A stretch of DNA of 64,000 bases from Ciona intestinalis (lineage: Eukaryota > Chordata > Ascidiacea > Phlebobranchia > Cionidae), in the NCBI RefSeq assembly GCF_000224145.3, contig NC_020171.2, positions 2,301,712 through 2,365,711 on the forward strand, written 5' to 3'. Below are positions 1 through 9,292 of this stretch, in pieces (the stretch's first letter is position 1; every line of letters begins with the position of its first letter). The notes beneath the pieces are model-generated. The model searched no databases and was not told where the DNA came from. It saw only the letters and a list, made by a program, of their open reading frames with translations. The position numbers and the translations under genes are program-made.

Positions 1-99
1 GATGGGACACCTTTAGCACGTAATGACCAAAAACTTTGTTTACTACCAAATGAAATAAGAAATATAATTAAAAGGTGTCCCATTTTCCCTACTCTAAAG
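1..99. mobile_element. MITE copy, internally deleted, cut by window edge
   Basis: The GGGACACC end near base 5 and the inverted GGTGTCCC end near base 76 match the ends of the ~190-bp element found throughout this window. Only about 100 bp is present, so the middle is missing and the left end may lie outside the window. It belongs to the same non-coding family as the full copies at 12556-12751 and 26643-26834. Confidence 0.65.
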
Positions 100-119
100 T
101 TTATAGGAATGTGTATAGT

Positions 120-350
120 GTAGTTGTGTAAATAATGTGAAACTTAGGACAGAGTTGGCCCATTGTCCCAACATTGTATATGCTCATTCTATTCTATATG
201 GGTGAGGTCCTACAGTGAGGCATGCCATGGGACCTAGGATTTAGGCCAGAGTTGGTCCATTGTCCCAACATTGTATATGCACATTCTATTCTATATGGTT
301 TAGGTCCTACAGTGAGGCACGCCATGGGGCCTGGGATTTAGGTTTAAGTT
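120..350 (+). repeat. Family C tandem repeat (~97-bp unit), two units
   Basis: Two adjacent units carry the recurring words GTCCTACAGTGAGGCA, GCCATGG and CCCAACATTGTATATGC. The same unit recurs in tandem at 14760-15125 (inverted), 48060-48520 and 53080-53360 (inverted), and singly at 8370-8620, 56370-56450, 56940-57060, 60745-60900 and 61160-61260. There is no coding potential. Confidence 0.75.
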
Positions 351-413
351 GGTCTATTACCATTTGCATTTGCCATTAGTTATTAAGTTGTTATATACTA
401 AAATCTGTTTTAC

Positions 414-1779
414 CTTTTTCCTTTGTCTCTAACATTTGTATAACTTCATTAATTCGCTCGATTGCGTTCTTATCACGGTTGCGACTCTCTCTTAAAACAA
501 ACAAGAAGCACATGGTAATGCACTTCGCAACAAGCAAAAATAACATTAATTCGGTTAAATTGTATTCTCATATAAACTGCTATAGTTCTGTAGCATAATA
601 TCCGCGACAAAATACTATACGAAGTAACATAGGCTATACGTGCTGGTAACTCGCAAGCTGGCACGAGGTGTATGAACACCCGTGTTATAACGAGTAACGA
701 CTGTCGTTTTTCGGCCACGCGAGAAAACATAAGTTACATTCATTCATTCATTCATTCATTCATTCATTCATTCATTCATTCATTCATTCATTCATTCATT
801 CATTCATTCATTCATTCATTCATTCATTCATTCATTCATTCATTCATTCATTCATTCATTCATTCATTATATATCGATACGTTTATATGGTAGGCCACAC
901 GATATATCGATCATTCAAACAGTATGCAATGCAAGCTATATGAATGAGAGTATAACTTATTTATCCTCGCGTGGCCGGAAAACGACAGTCGTTATAACAT
1001 GCTTTCATACACCTCGTGCCAGCTTACGAGTTACCATGTATGTAACTTTGTGGGTGATTATTTTTTATATGATACATATATATACGTACTTAAACATCGG
1101 GCACCAAGTTTCGATCGTGTATTTCCCTGTGACGGACGACGCCTCTGCAAAATAATTTAAAATAGCGAAAACTGTTGCTGTTTCGAACAGAGTAGTTATA
1201 TATAGCACTGTGGGGTAAGACGGGACATCTTTAGCACATAATATCCAAATATGCTGATCGTGTTTTAAACAATTAACAACGGTCAAATGAAGTTATGAGG
1301 ATACGGTTTTATAATTATTTAAATGTTCTTTGTTCACTACCATATGGAATAATAAAAGAGGATGAAAAAGTGTCCCATCTCACCCCACCATATACTGTAT
1401 AAGACATGGCTACATACCGTTAACAAATTTGTCCAATTCCTTGACTTTGATTGCTAATATTACGTTGGATGTTTCATCGGGTGGCGAATGTTCTTTTTCA
1501 TTTGATTTCTCAGTCGTAGTTTCGTTCTTTAATTCGACCTGAATACCATTTAAGTAGGTTTATATATATACGTATCGTATGAATGTAACTTGCTGGCGGG
1601 GCGACAGTCGTTATAACACAGGTGTTTCGTTTCATACACCTCGTGCCACTACAAGTTACCACGTATGTTACTTTGTGGATGATTATAAGTCGTTGTCGAT
1701 TTAGAAAGTACGGTATTTCGCAGTTTAAACTTTACGCCTAACACTTTAGTAAAAATAAGCTTAGGCCTACCTTGGACAT
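414..1779 (-). CDS. Unrecognised charged/coiled-coil protein, N-terminal exons only
   Basis: Three minus-strand segments join in phase: 1779-1771 (ATG plus two codons, donor GTAGGCC), 1538-1418 (acceptor ATTCAG, donor GTATGTA) and 488-414 (acceptor TTTTAAGAG, donor GTAAAAC). The joined reading frame starts M-S-K-V-E-L-K, continues through an acidic, Ser/Thr/Glu-rich stretch (about residues 8-28), and then a helical charged stretch with the motif KELDKFVNESRNRDK. It is open for about 68 residues and must continue left of base 1. I do not recognise the family. The evidence is the perfect phase agreement of three exons with good splice sites and the amphipathic composition. The third acceptor has alternative AGs two bases apart. 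Introns hold a CATT microsatellite and other repeats. Confidence 0.5.
735..870 (+). repeat. (CATT)n tetranucleotide microsatellite, ~33 copies
   Basis: About 33 uninterrupted copies of CATT. The array begins right after AAGTTA, which is the terminal sequence of the inverted family B element, whose end normally reads AAGTTACATTCATT. The array therefore seems to have grown from the CATTCATT terminus of a family B copy at 660-735. It sits in an intron of the unrecognised minus-strand gene. Confidence 0.9.
1209..1394. mobile_element. MITE copy
   Basis: It starts GTGGGGTAAGACGGGACATC and ends in the inverted counterpart GTGTCCCATCTCACCCCAC. The interior has the family words TTTTAAACAATTAACAACGGTC and TTTGTTCACTACCA. 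It lies in an intron of the unrecognised minus-strand gene. Confidence 0.75.
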
Positions 1780-2854
1780 GATGTTTGTAGATGTAGTTTC
1801 TTATTTTGTTGTAACTGAAGATTTATAAATATCCAAAGTACTTAACAATCTTAAAAGATATGGATTTCCGTACGAAAAAAAAATCAAAATTGTTGCAATA
1901 TAGAATTTCTTTACCCTGCTGTCCTTAACTAACTAATAATTTCTAATTTGCCCCATTAGCACGTTCTTATCTTTATTTTAATGAAAAAATAAACGAAAAA
2001 CTGAACTTAAAATTTCAAAAAATGTTCGCGTATTATGACGTCATATATTGCTCATTTGCATACCGCCATAAACTGAACATAAAATACTTGTTACTTAGTG
2101 GGGACTATTTTAAATAAAAACATATAAAACTGTTGCAAAATTAGGCATCTTGTATTACTTACTAAATACATTTTACAAGTTTCTTTTTGCATAAATCCGT
2201 ATATTTATTACTCGTTAATTAAGGTAAGTTGCGATTTTAACCTAAACATAGCAGTTTATTTACAACAATAGTAGGCATAGGGAATGCACAACATCAAAAT
2301 AAACATTGGGTATATAAGCAATACGATGTTAGGCTACACAGGAAAATGTTTATTGAAGTAGAAGTTTTTAACATAAAAGCAGATTAAATACATTGATGTA
2401 TGATTGTAATTAATAGAATATATTACTTTTAAAAGTTGTGCCTATATATTTTTTAATCGTGTTTTGCTTCATGGTATTTTAACATTTTTTTCTTTTTACA
2501 TATAAGAGGTAAATGGGGAAAGTAACAAAGAACAAAATATTCTTTAAAATAAACAGACATTCTAAAATGCAATAGTAGTGTTCGAAGGAATTGGATTTCT
2601 CAATATTTAACAGCATTGTTTGGCAGTGTTTAATGTTGATATATATCGTACGATTCGTACCCATTACAAAAAGTAAACATAGAATAAGGAAATTTAAAAC
2701 CAGTTAATTGAGTTCTTTTATTATTATTTTGGTTAAAATATTGAAGTAAAAGGCATGAGGTTGGATCTTATAATAAAACGTTGTAAAATTCATTTATAAA
2801 AATGCAGCATGTTAAACAAAAACTATTGTTCATCTCTGTTCCCCTCCTATGACA
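1780..2854. other. Intergenic, AT-rich; no gene seen
   Basis: Strongly AT-rich, with stops in all frames and no convincing splice-bounded exon. A minus-strand AATAAA at 2722-2717, about 130 bp past the thymidine kinase stop, is a plausible polyadenylation signal for that gene. The promoter of the unrecognised minus-strand gene (start at 1779) should also lie here, but no specific element stands out. Confidence 0.5.
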
Positions 2855-3523
2855 TCAACATGGCTTATTCTCATTGGTCAGCACTCCCAATGGTATTCGA
2901 ACACGGTTGACTTTTTCATCTTTTGATTGAAATTTCAGCTGTTTACATGGGGACAGTGAGAAACAAGAACGGCACGCCGCCATATATTTATCTGTACCCC
3001 CAATAACCTCAACCGCAGTTTCAAGACCCAATCTTTTAGTGAACGCTGCTTCCCTGTGGCAAGAATTGCACACCGCGCTTAATTTCACAACTGTTTCAGC
3101 AATCGGTATTAACCCCAGTACAGCACCAAACGGTTTTCTCTCAAAAGTGCCGTCCAGGGCCGCCACTATTACTGTTTTCCCACTAGAAGACATTGAGTCG
3201 CAAAACTGTACAATGTCAGGGAAAAACTGGCCCTCATCTACCCCGATAACTGAAAAAGAATCCAGATTCTTAAGAGCCAATAGGTGTGTAGCTTTTACAG
3301 CTTTAGTGATTTGCTTATCATGTGTTGCCATGCTGTCATCACTGTATCTATTATCATGGGCGTATTTTATAACCAGGCATTTCCGCTCAGTGATTTGGTA
3401 ACGTCTGATTCTTCTCAAAAGTTCTGTAGATTTCCCAGAGAACATAGGCCCAAGGATAACTTGAATTTGACCTCTATTTTTGCTGGGGCTATGGCAGTAC
3501 GAAGGCAGGTGTAGAGAAGACAT
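2855..3523 (-). CDS. TK1: Thymidine kinase, cytosolic (TK1-type)
   Basis: Phosphorylates thymidine to dTMP in the cytosolic dNTP salvage pathway. The 222-aa frame is uninterrupted. Landmarks are the P-loop GPMFSGKST at residues 25-33, the DEGQFF motif at 96-101 with the catalytic glutamate at 97, a lasso region around GTFERKPFG (125-133), and the structural zinc cysteines C152/C155 and C184/C187. Length is close to vertebrate TK1 (234 aa). The gene is intronless, unlike its multi-exon vertebrate counterpart. The ATG at 3523 is chosen because it leaves a short N-terminal tail before the conserved core. The C-terminus reads LTNENKPC. No K-E-N tripeptide is present, whereas human TK1 uses a KEN box for mitotic degradation. 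Two E2F consensus sites lie about 0.4 kb upstream. Confidence 0.96.
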   Translation of the reverse strand: MSSLHLPSYCHSPSKNRGQIQVILGPMFSGKSTELLRRIRRYQITERKCLVIKYAHDNRYSDDSMATHDKQITKAVKATHLLALKNLDSFSVIGVDEGQFFPDIVQFCDSMSSSGKTVIVAALDGTFERKPFGAVLGLIPIAETVVKLSAVCNSCHREAAFTKRLGLETAVEVIGGTDKYMAACRSCFSLSPCKQLKFQSKDEKVNRVRIPLGVLTNENKPC

Positions 3524-3927
3524 TTTATCTGGCTAGAAATCTGCAATACAGATCTGTTTTGTTAACTTTACTAAACTTGGAATACATTTACATTTAGGAA
3601 GGGGATTTAGAACTAACTTCGCGTCTTTGCTAATCACATATCAAGAAACATATAGAGAAAACACACGCATACTTCAGTATACGATACTATATCGTATGTA
3701 CTACAATCATAACACAGCCTATTATGGCTATATACATACGTAGTACTATTATTAGCCTCCGAAACTTAATCGCCTATTCCGCCCTATCACATTTATTACA
3801 AGCGTAAAACAGCTCGGTCCGGCTTTATACACACGCAGCATAAAAGTATGAAACGTACTCGCCTCTGCTCGACTGTTTACTATTAAAATCTAAACGAATT
3901 TCTTTAAAATTTGCGGGGAGTTTTAAA

Positions 3928-3947
3928 TTTCCCGCTAAGCGCCAAAA
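3928..3947. promoter_or_regulatory. Paired E2F consensus sites upstream of thymidine kinase
   Basis: TTTCCCGC at 3928-3935 (plus strand) and TTTGGCGC read on the minus strand at 3946-3939 both match the E2F consensus TTTSSCGC exactly and lie within 20 bp. A further GC-rich TTTGCGCGGGG-like stretch follows at 3951-3962. They are about 405-425 bp upstream of the thymidine kinase ATG. E2F control of TK1 at G1/S is well established in vertebrates. Use here is an inference, and a 5' UTR intron could place the real promoter anywhere in 3524-4400. Confidence 0.5.
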
Positions 3948-4408
3948 TTCCCCGCGCAAAAAAAAACTATTTCTAACAGATGATACCAGAGTTGTATTTG
4001 CATATTTTATATTTTCCATAGTTTTTACCATTTGGGAAAACTATTAAAATTTTGGCCGAAGGTATGGTTCTGGACGACGTTCATCAAACTAAAAAATATC
4101 CATGTTAGTTTTCTAACAAACGAGACAACTTTTTTTTAGTTTTAAACAGTTCTTTTTTCATTTTTTTTATTATTTAAGGGTAAATAAGCCACGTCTTCTT
4201 TCCGATGTTATTTCCCATGCGATAATGATCAGCCTGTAAATAGCATGCTAGTTTTACGTTAAACCTAATTATAAATGAGATAATACCTTTAAAGTGTTGT
4301 GGTTTGCAATGCCTCTGCGTCCGTCTTTAAATTCGCCCGACATTCTGTTAAGAGCAAATGTATTAGTACAGCTTTATATATCTACACACAAATATCTATA
4401 TAAATATA

Positions 4409-4567
4409 CTACAAGTTATACCTTTCCAAAATGTCCTGAGAACGAAAGGAAACACCGGAACTTGAATCTGCCATTTGACCTGTCCTGACCATACCCCTAC
4501 GTCTCAGTGCTTCTGCATGTCCGAATATGGACACAGCACAGACGATTAATATTAGTGTAACCTTCAT
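4409..4567 (-). CDS. Possible 52-aa secreted peptide precursor
   Basis: The frame from the ATG at 4567 encodes 52 residues. The first 20 form a textbook signal peptide: positively charged start MK, hydrophobic core TLILIVCAVSIFG, and an A-E-A cleavage context. The remaining 32 residues are hydrophilic, begin L-R-R-R-G, and end ILERYNL. A tribasic RRR directly after the predicted cleavage point could be a convertase site. A TATA-like run lies at 4631-4645, about 65-75 bp upstream of the ATG, giving a sensible short 5' UTR. I do not recognise the peptide. It may have further exons, or the frame could be fortuitous. A GTG 8 codons upstream is not a credible eukaryotic start. Confidence 0.4.
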   Translation of the reverse strand: MKVTLILIVCAVSIFGHAEALRRRGMVRTGQMADSSSGVSFRSQDILERYNL

Positions 4568-4993
4568 GTTATATTTATCAGTGATTGTCACAAAGCGAGC
4601 TTTGGCGTGCTATGAATAAATGACAGCTGGTATATATATAAATAGTTTCCTTCCGCTTTTAATGAAACTACACACATCTGGTTTAAGCTTCATATCTGTT
4701 TAGGGGATTTTATAAATTTCCATAACAAAATGCACGTAACAAATTCCGTATATAAATAGTTGTTGTAATGAAATATAAAGAGTTCAGTAGCTTATACGAT
4801 AATAAATTAATAACTCATATATTTATTTACCTTTATGAATACACTAAAGAAATTCAATTAATTCATACCAGCAAAAATAAGGAATTAACAGCAAAACGAC
4901 AGTCGTTAACTCGTAAAAAAATAATTTTAATTGTATTTTTAAAAAACGTATTTTAGGCTGTTCATGTGTATTAATTATTTTGCTAATTATAAA
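4568..4993. promoter_or_regulatory. Divergent upstream region, small peptide / PAAF1
   Basis: This 426-bp interval separates the minus-strand small peptide start (4567) from the plus-strand PAAF1 start (4994). It is AT-rich with a TATATATATAAATAG run at 4631-4645. No exon is apparent. It presumably contains both promoters if the small peptide gene is real. Confidence 0.35.
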
Positions 4994-7900
4994 ATGGAAA
5001 CAACGAATGAAAAATGTTCGTTTTTGATCATTCAGTGCGACTGGGATTACGTGTTAAGGTAAAATACTCGTGTGTAATAGTTCATTTAGAAAATTAACTA
5101 AAAATGCTTAAAAAAGTGCATTGCTGTCATATTTTTGTCTGAATATTTATTTATCTTGCAGACAACATATTTTATACATTTATGCTTTATTAATTATAAG
5201 ACCATGTAGATCCCAATCCAATTTATGAAACAGGGACCGGTGCCAATCAAGCGTTCATATTAAAAAAATAACTTGAAAAATGTGTAAAAAAATGTACTTC
5301 ATAATTTTTCAGAATACCCATTTTTTTTGCAGGCAACACGAAGGGAAGGCTTGGGTGTCTCTTAAGCATTTTGGGTTCTCCCGCCCAACAAGTTATGGGA
5401 CCCTAAAAAGGGTTGGATCTGCAGCTAATGGGGTTCCTATACTTGAAGCAAGTGATAGGTTTACAGTGGACGACATCAGTGCTAGAAGTATCAAGATATC
5501 ACACACTGAGTTTAATGTGACGACTACGTTCCATGCTCCTGTGAAAACCTTTCATAATATTCATAACAAAAGTGTAAGTGATGTCATAATGTATTTGATT
5601 GGTGATGTCATAATATACTTTAATATAATAAAAATGTAAAGTAAACTATTCTTTTAAAAGTGCCTTTACATATTTACTTTTGCCATTTAGTATAAAATGT
5701 TGTAAAATTGCAATAAATATGAATTGACCAGTGCCATTTCTCTGATGAGAGTCCACGCTTCTACCCTAAACTATACTGGGCTGGACTTGATGCTGCTACC
5801 ATTGTGTCTGTGTTTTTGGGCAATTGATTACACTAAGTTTATACACGATGCAGGCATGCAGCCACTATTGTAGGCGTATGTTTCTTGGGCAAAGCACTTA
5901 ATGGTAATGGATCAACCCAGTGGTCACTCACATGTTGTCCAATTAAATTAAATTTCCATATAATATTCATTTTTGTTTTATCTTAGATAACGACGTTGGA
6001 TATTTCAAAGGAAGGTGGCCTTGGTGTGTCTGCTTGTGTGGATGGGACCTTCAACATATGGGATACTAATAATGGAATGATTAGGGTAAGGAGATTTACA
6101 ATGAATTGACTTTAAAAATACACTGAAACTTGCCTAACTATTATCAGTGGTGAAAAGCTATTGGTAGGGAGACACAGAATAATGTATGCTGTATACTTTT
6201 GTGTTTAATAATGTTAACTGGTTGTTTTACTTCTTAATCCAAGTGGTTTGACTGTCAAAAAATATATATAGCCAAAGGCTTGAAACCAATGGCCTAAAAT
6301 CCCTAGCTTCTGGCAAAAACTTTTACCAATCCATTTCACAGAGGAAACTAGTTAGTCATGTAGGGGAAGTGAATTGTTGTAACTTCTTCCCATCAGGAAT
6401 GGTAGTTATGAGTGGGGGAATGGATACACAGGTTAAAATATGGTCGGCTGAAGATGGGACATGTGCAAGGTATGATGAATGGTGTTGTGTTAGTGGTACG
6501 ATATATATGATGTGCTACCCCGAATGTTAGGTTCAAAGCTTAATGCTGCTAGTATTGTTGGGTGTGTATCCTTGGGAAACAGAGTACATTGGGTTCAAAA
6601 CTCAATGCTGCTACTGTTTTAGTTAGACTATAACAGATTTAAAGCTCGTGCTGCTATCATTGTGTGTGTTTTAGGGCAAGAGAAGACACTGGGGTGAAAG
6701 CTCGATGCAGCCACTATTATAGGCGGGTGTTGCCTTGGCAAGAACTGGGTTTAAACACAAACTAACAATCGGGGCTTTGAATCTCACGAATATGCTTTTC
6801 TATGTTTTCTACAGAACACTGAATGGTTCTCACAAGTGTGGGATCTTGAGCCTTGCTGCTGTAGGTAGAGGCAGGAATATTGTGTCTGCTTCAAGAGATG
6901 GTAGCCTTAAGTTATGGGAATGTAGCAGTGCTTCGTGTGTTGCTAATTTGTTGGAAGGAAAATCTGAAATTAACTTCTGCTGTGTGACTGAAATGTCGGA
7001 TGAATTAGAAACTCAGTTGGTACAAGGTGAAGAGATAAGCGATGCAATGCCAGGTAAATCCAAATATAGTTATTAATTTAAATAAGCTTACACTTTGGGC
7101 AAAAATATTCCGCAAAAATGATTCAAGTCTCTTAACGTTATGATCTTATGACCGAACTCAAGGTTATTGTTTTGTTGACTTTTTAAAACTAACTGTCAAA
7201 AACACTAAACTGACTAAAATACTTGAAAATGGCTTATATCTAATTTTAACAGAAAAACGACAGTCGTTACACATATAATAAACTGCAATATATTGATTGT
7301 CACATTGTATCTTAAACTGTCCCTATTTTCTCAGGCAACCTTGAGTTCGACACGGAGCATAAGGTAGCTACTGCCTGCTGTGAGAATGGTGAAGTCATTG
7401 GCGTTGCTGTTTTAAAACGAAGTATTTTATTTGAGATGAAGTTGCCATCTGCTGTTAACTGTTGTTGCTACTTAGATGAAACTATATTAGTGGTGGGACT
7501 ACATGACGGGTCAATTGTGGTGTTGGATATAAAAAATACTAGGTTAGTAATAATGGAACAGGCGTCAACCTAGTTGAAGCTTAGTGTAAACTAGTTGATT
7601 ACATTTTAAACTAACGAATGACTAGATTCATTATATGAAAGGTCTTGTTGGTTAAACATATTTACAAGTTACAACTTTTTACACGATAACTTAAAAGGTG
7701 CTGAAAGTTATTTTAATATTGCGCAATACACCATATGTGGCGTTAAATGTTAATAATAGCAATTGTGATGTTAATGCCTTCAATGCTTACGTAACGATAT
7801 ATGGTTATTTACAGTAATTGTCTAAGTATAGTGGACTTGGTTATGAGATTTACCCGTGTCTATAATCTGTCCCAGTGGGGTCTAAGGGGGAGTACTCGCT

Positions 7901-8353
7901 TAGCATGTCTATAATCTGCCCTTTCTAAATGGTAGCACACAGAATGATGGGGTAATAGGCGAACTCTGGCTTAAATCCATTGTCTGGAGTGCCATGGTGT
8001 AGAACCTCACGTAATACAATCGAGCTGTATTAATTATTTTGTTATAATTACCTGTTTACAGACACCCATTAGCTAAGAAGCAGATCTGTGGTTCTCCTGT
8101 TCTATCCTTGTCCAATTCAAACCAAGATTCAAGTTTCTGGGCGAGTTTTGGTGACGGACGATGCTCACTGCTTAAAATGACATCATCACTTCCACAAGGG
8201 GGCGCTAACGGTGACAATAATCAACCCAACATAGAAATAGTATATGAACTGACCGGACCAGATTGCGACCCTGTTTATAAAGTCAATGCGACAAAGTCAA
8301 ATTGGGTTTTTACTGCAAGTAGGGACGGAGTTGTGAGGAAATATAAATGCTAA
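4994..8353 (+). CDS. PAAF1: Proteasomal ATPase-associated factor 1 (WD40 chaperone), 7 exons
   Basis: PAAF1 (yeast Rpn14) is a WD40 chaperone that binds an Rpt ATPase and guides assembly of the 19S base. Exons: 4994-5058, 5333-5573, 5987-6085, 6342-6469, 6815-7053, 7335-7542, 8062-8353. All junctions are GT-AG and the phases join to a 423-aa protein. Matches to vertebrate PAAF1 run end to end: the N-terminal QCDWDYVLR, then DRFTVDDISARSIKIS, WD repeats with VDGTFNIWD, SGGMDTQVKIWSAEDG and SASRDGSLKLWE, and the C-terminal YELTGPDCDPVYKV followed by a last blade ending DGVVRKYKC. The first exon is only 65 bp and was placed from its splice donor, its phase and its similarity. Human PAAF1 is 392 aa. 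The extra length sits in the loops before the last blades. SINE fragments occupy introns 2 and 4. Confidence 0.95.
5740..5960 (+). mobile_element. SINE-body fragments in PAAF1 intron 2
   Basis: The words GATGCTGCTACCATTGTGT, TTGGGCAA and CAACCCAGTGGTCACT match the body of the tRNA-headed SINE best seen at 54920-55090 and 38765-38960. Two partial bodies lie in tandem and the tRNA-like head is missing. This is a truncated, non-coding insertion. Confidence 0.6.
6525..6745 (+). mobile_element. Tandem SINE-body fragments in PAAF1 intron 4
   Basis: Four degenerate repeats of the SINE body phrase (start of the type CTCGATGCTGCTACTATT, then GTGTGT and CTTGGGCAA) occur in a row between exons 4 and 5. 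This appears to be a small tandem expansion of part of the SINE. There is no coding potential. Confidence 0.5.
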
Positions 8354-9292
8354 CTTGATATCTATTCTATATGAGTGTACGAGGACCTAGGACTTGGGCC
8401 AGGGTTGGACTGGAAACTCTCTGCTATTCTATATTGGGGAGATCTTTTTTCAAAGTCCAAGAAATCAGACCATTTTGCCCCATTATCCTAACACCCAAGT
8501 ATAAATGTTAACTTGCAAAATATTTTATATGGATGAGGCACTTGCTCAAGGGACTAGGATTAAGGCCAGACTTAGCCTATAAACTTTCTGCTATTCTGTT
8601 CCATATGGGTGAGGGCAGTGGCGCAGCCAGGGGGGGTTTCGGGGGTTGTGACCCCTCTTTTGGAAAAATGTTTTGATTAACCCCCCCGCCCTTATTTTTT
8701 TCTGGCTTGGGTGAGGGACTAGAATTCTAACCAGATTTGGTCCACTATCCCAACACCAAGGAATGTGTGGCTGAGAGTTGGCCGCAACACTGAATGAACT
8801 GAGGGTTTATTTTATTTAAAACCAATCTCGAGCAAAACAGCAAACTAAGTTATATGACATCATACATGAATTTAATTTACACCGTTTAATATGACATCAC
8901 TATCATAGGCGCCAAACCTGTGTGAGCCAACCCTGAAATTTCCAAACTAATTTAATCAGTAAAATTACAACAAAATTGCTTTTAAAAGAGCGCGAGTCCA
9001 TCTATCCCTGCCTATCCTGCATTTTTAAAGTTTGGCACCTATGACATCACTATCATTTATCATACCCTTCGATATGACAAGCAGAGCCCAAATTACATAG
9101 TATTCAAAACTTAAATCAATGAAGTTCCGTGTGTTTTATCCTATACATGAAAGTCACGCCAGAATTTTGTTAAAAGTTAAAAAAAAATTTGGATAACTGC
9201 ATTTTAACAATATGACCCCAGACTTAAAATTTAAAATCGTGACACCTATACTATGATGTTTCATTACTTATTCATAACACTGGATACTGTAA
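8354..9292. other. Convergent intergenic region, PAAF1 / POPDC A
   Basis: Both flanking genes end here. Degenerate family C units occupy about 8370-8780, with the words TATATGGGTGAGG and GACTAGGATTAAGGCCAGA. The rest is AT-rich with repeated ATGACATCA words. No exon is seen. Confidence 0.6.

Noticed and set aside
2855-3523. Viral origin of the thymidine kinase
   Set aside because: The sequence is a normal animal cytosolic TK1 in length and zinc-site layout, and no viral-type neighbours are present. Lack of introns alone is weak evidence.
3825-4031. 68-codon minus-strand frame upstream of thymidine kinase
   Set aside because: Low-complexity, no homology, and it overlaps the E2F-like block. 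More likely promoter DNA.
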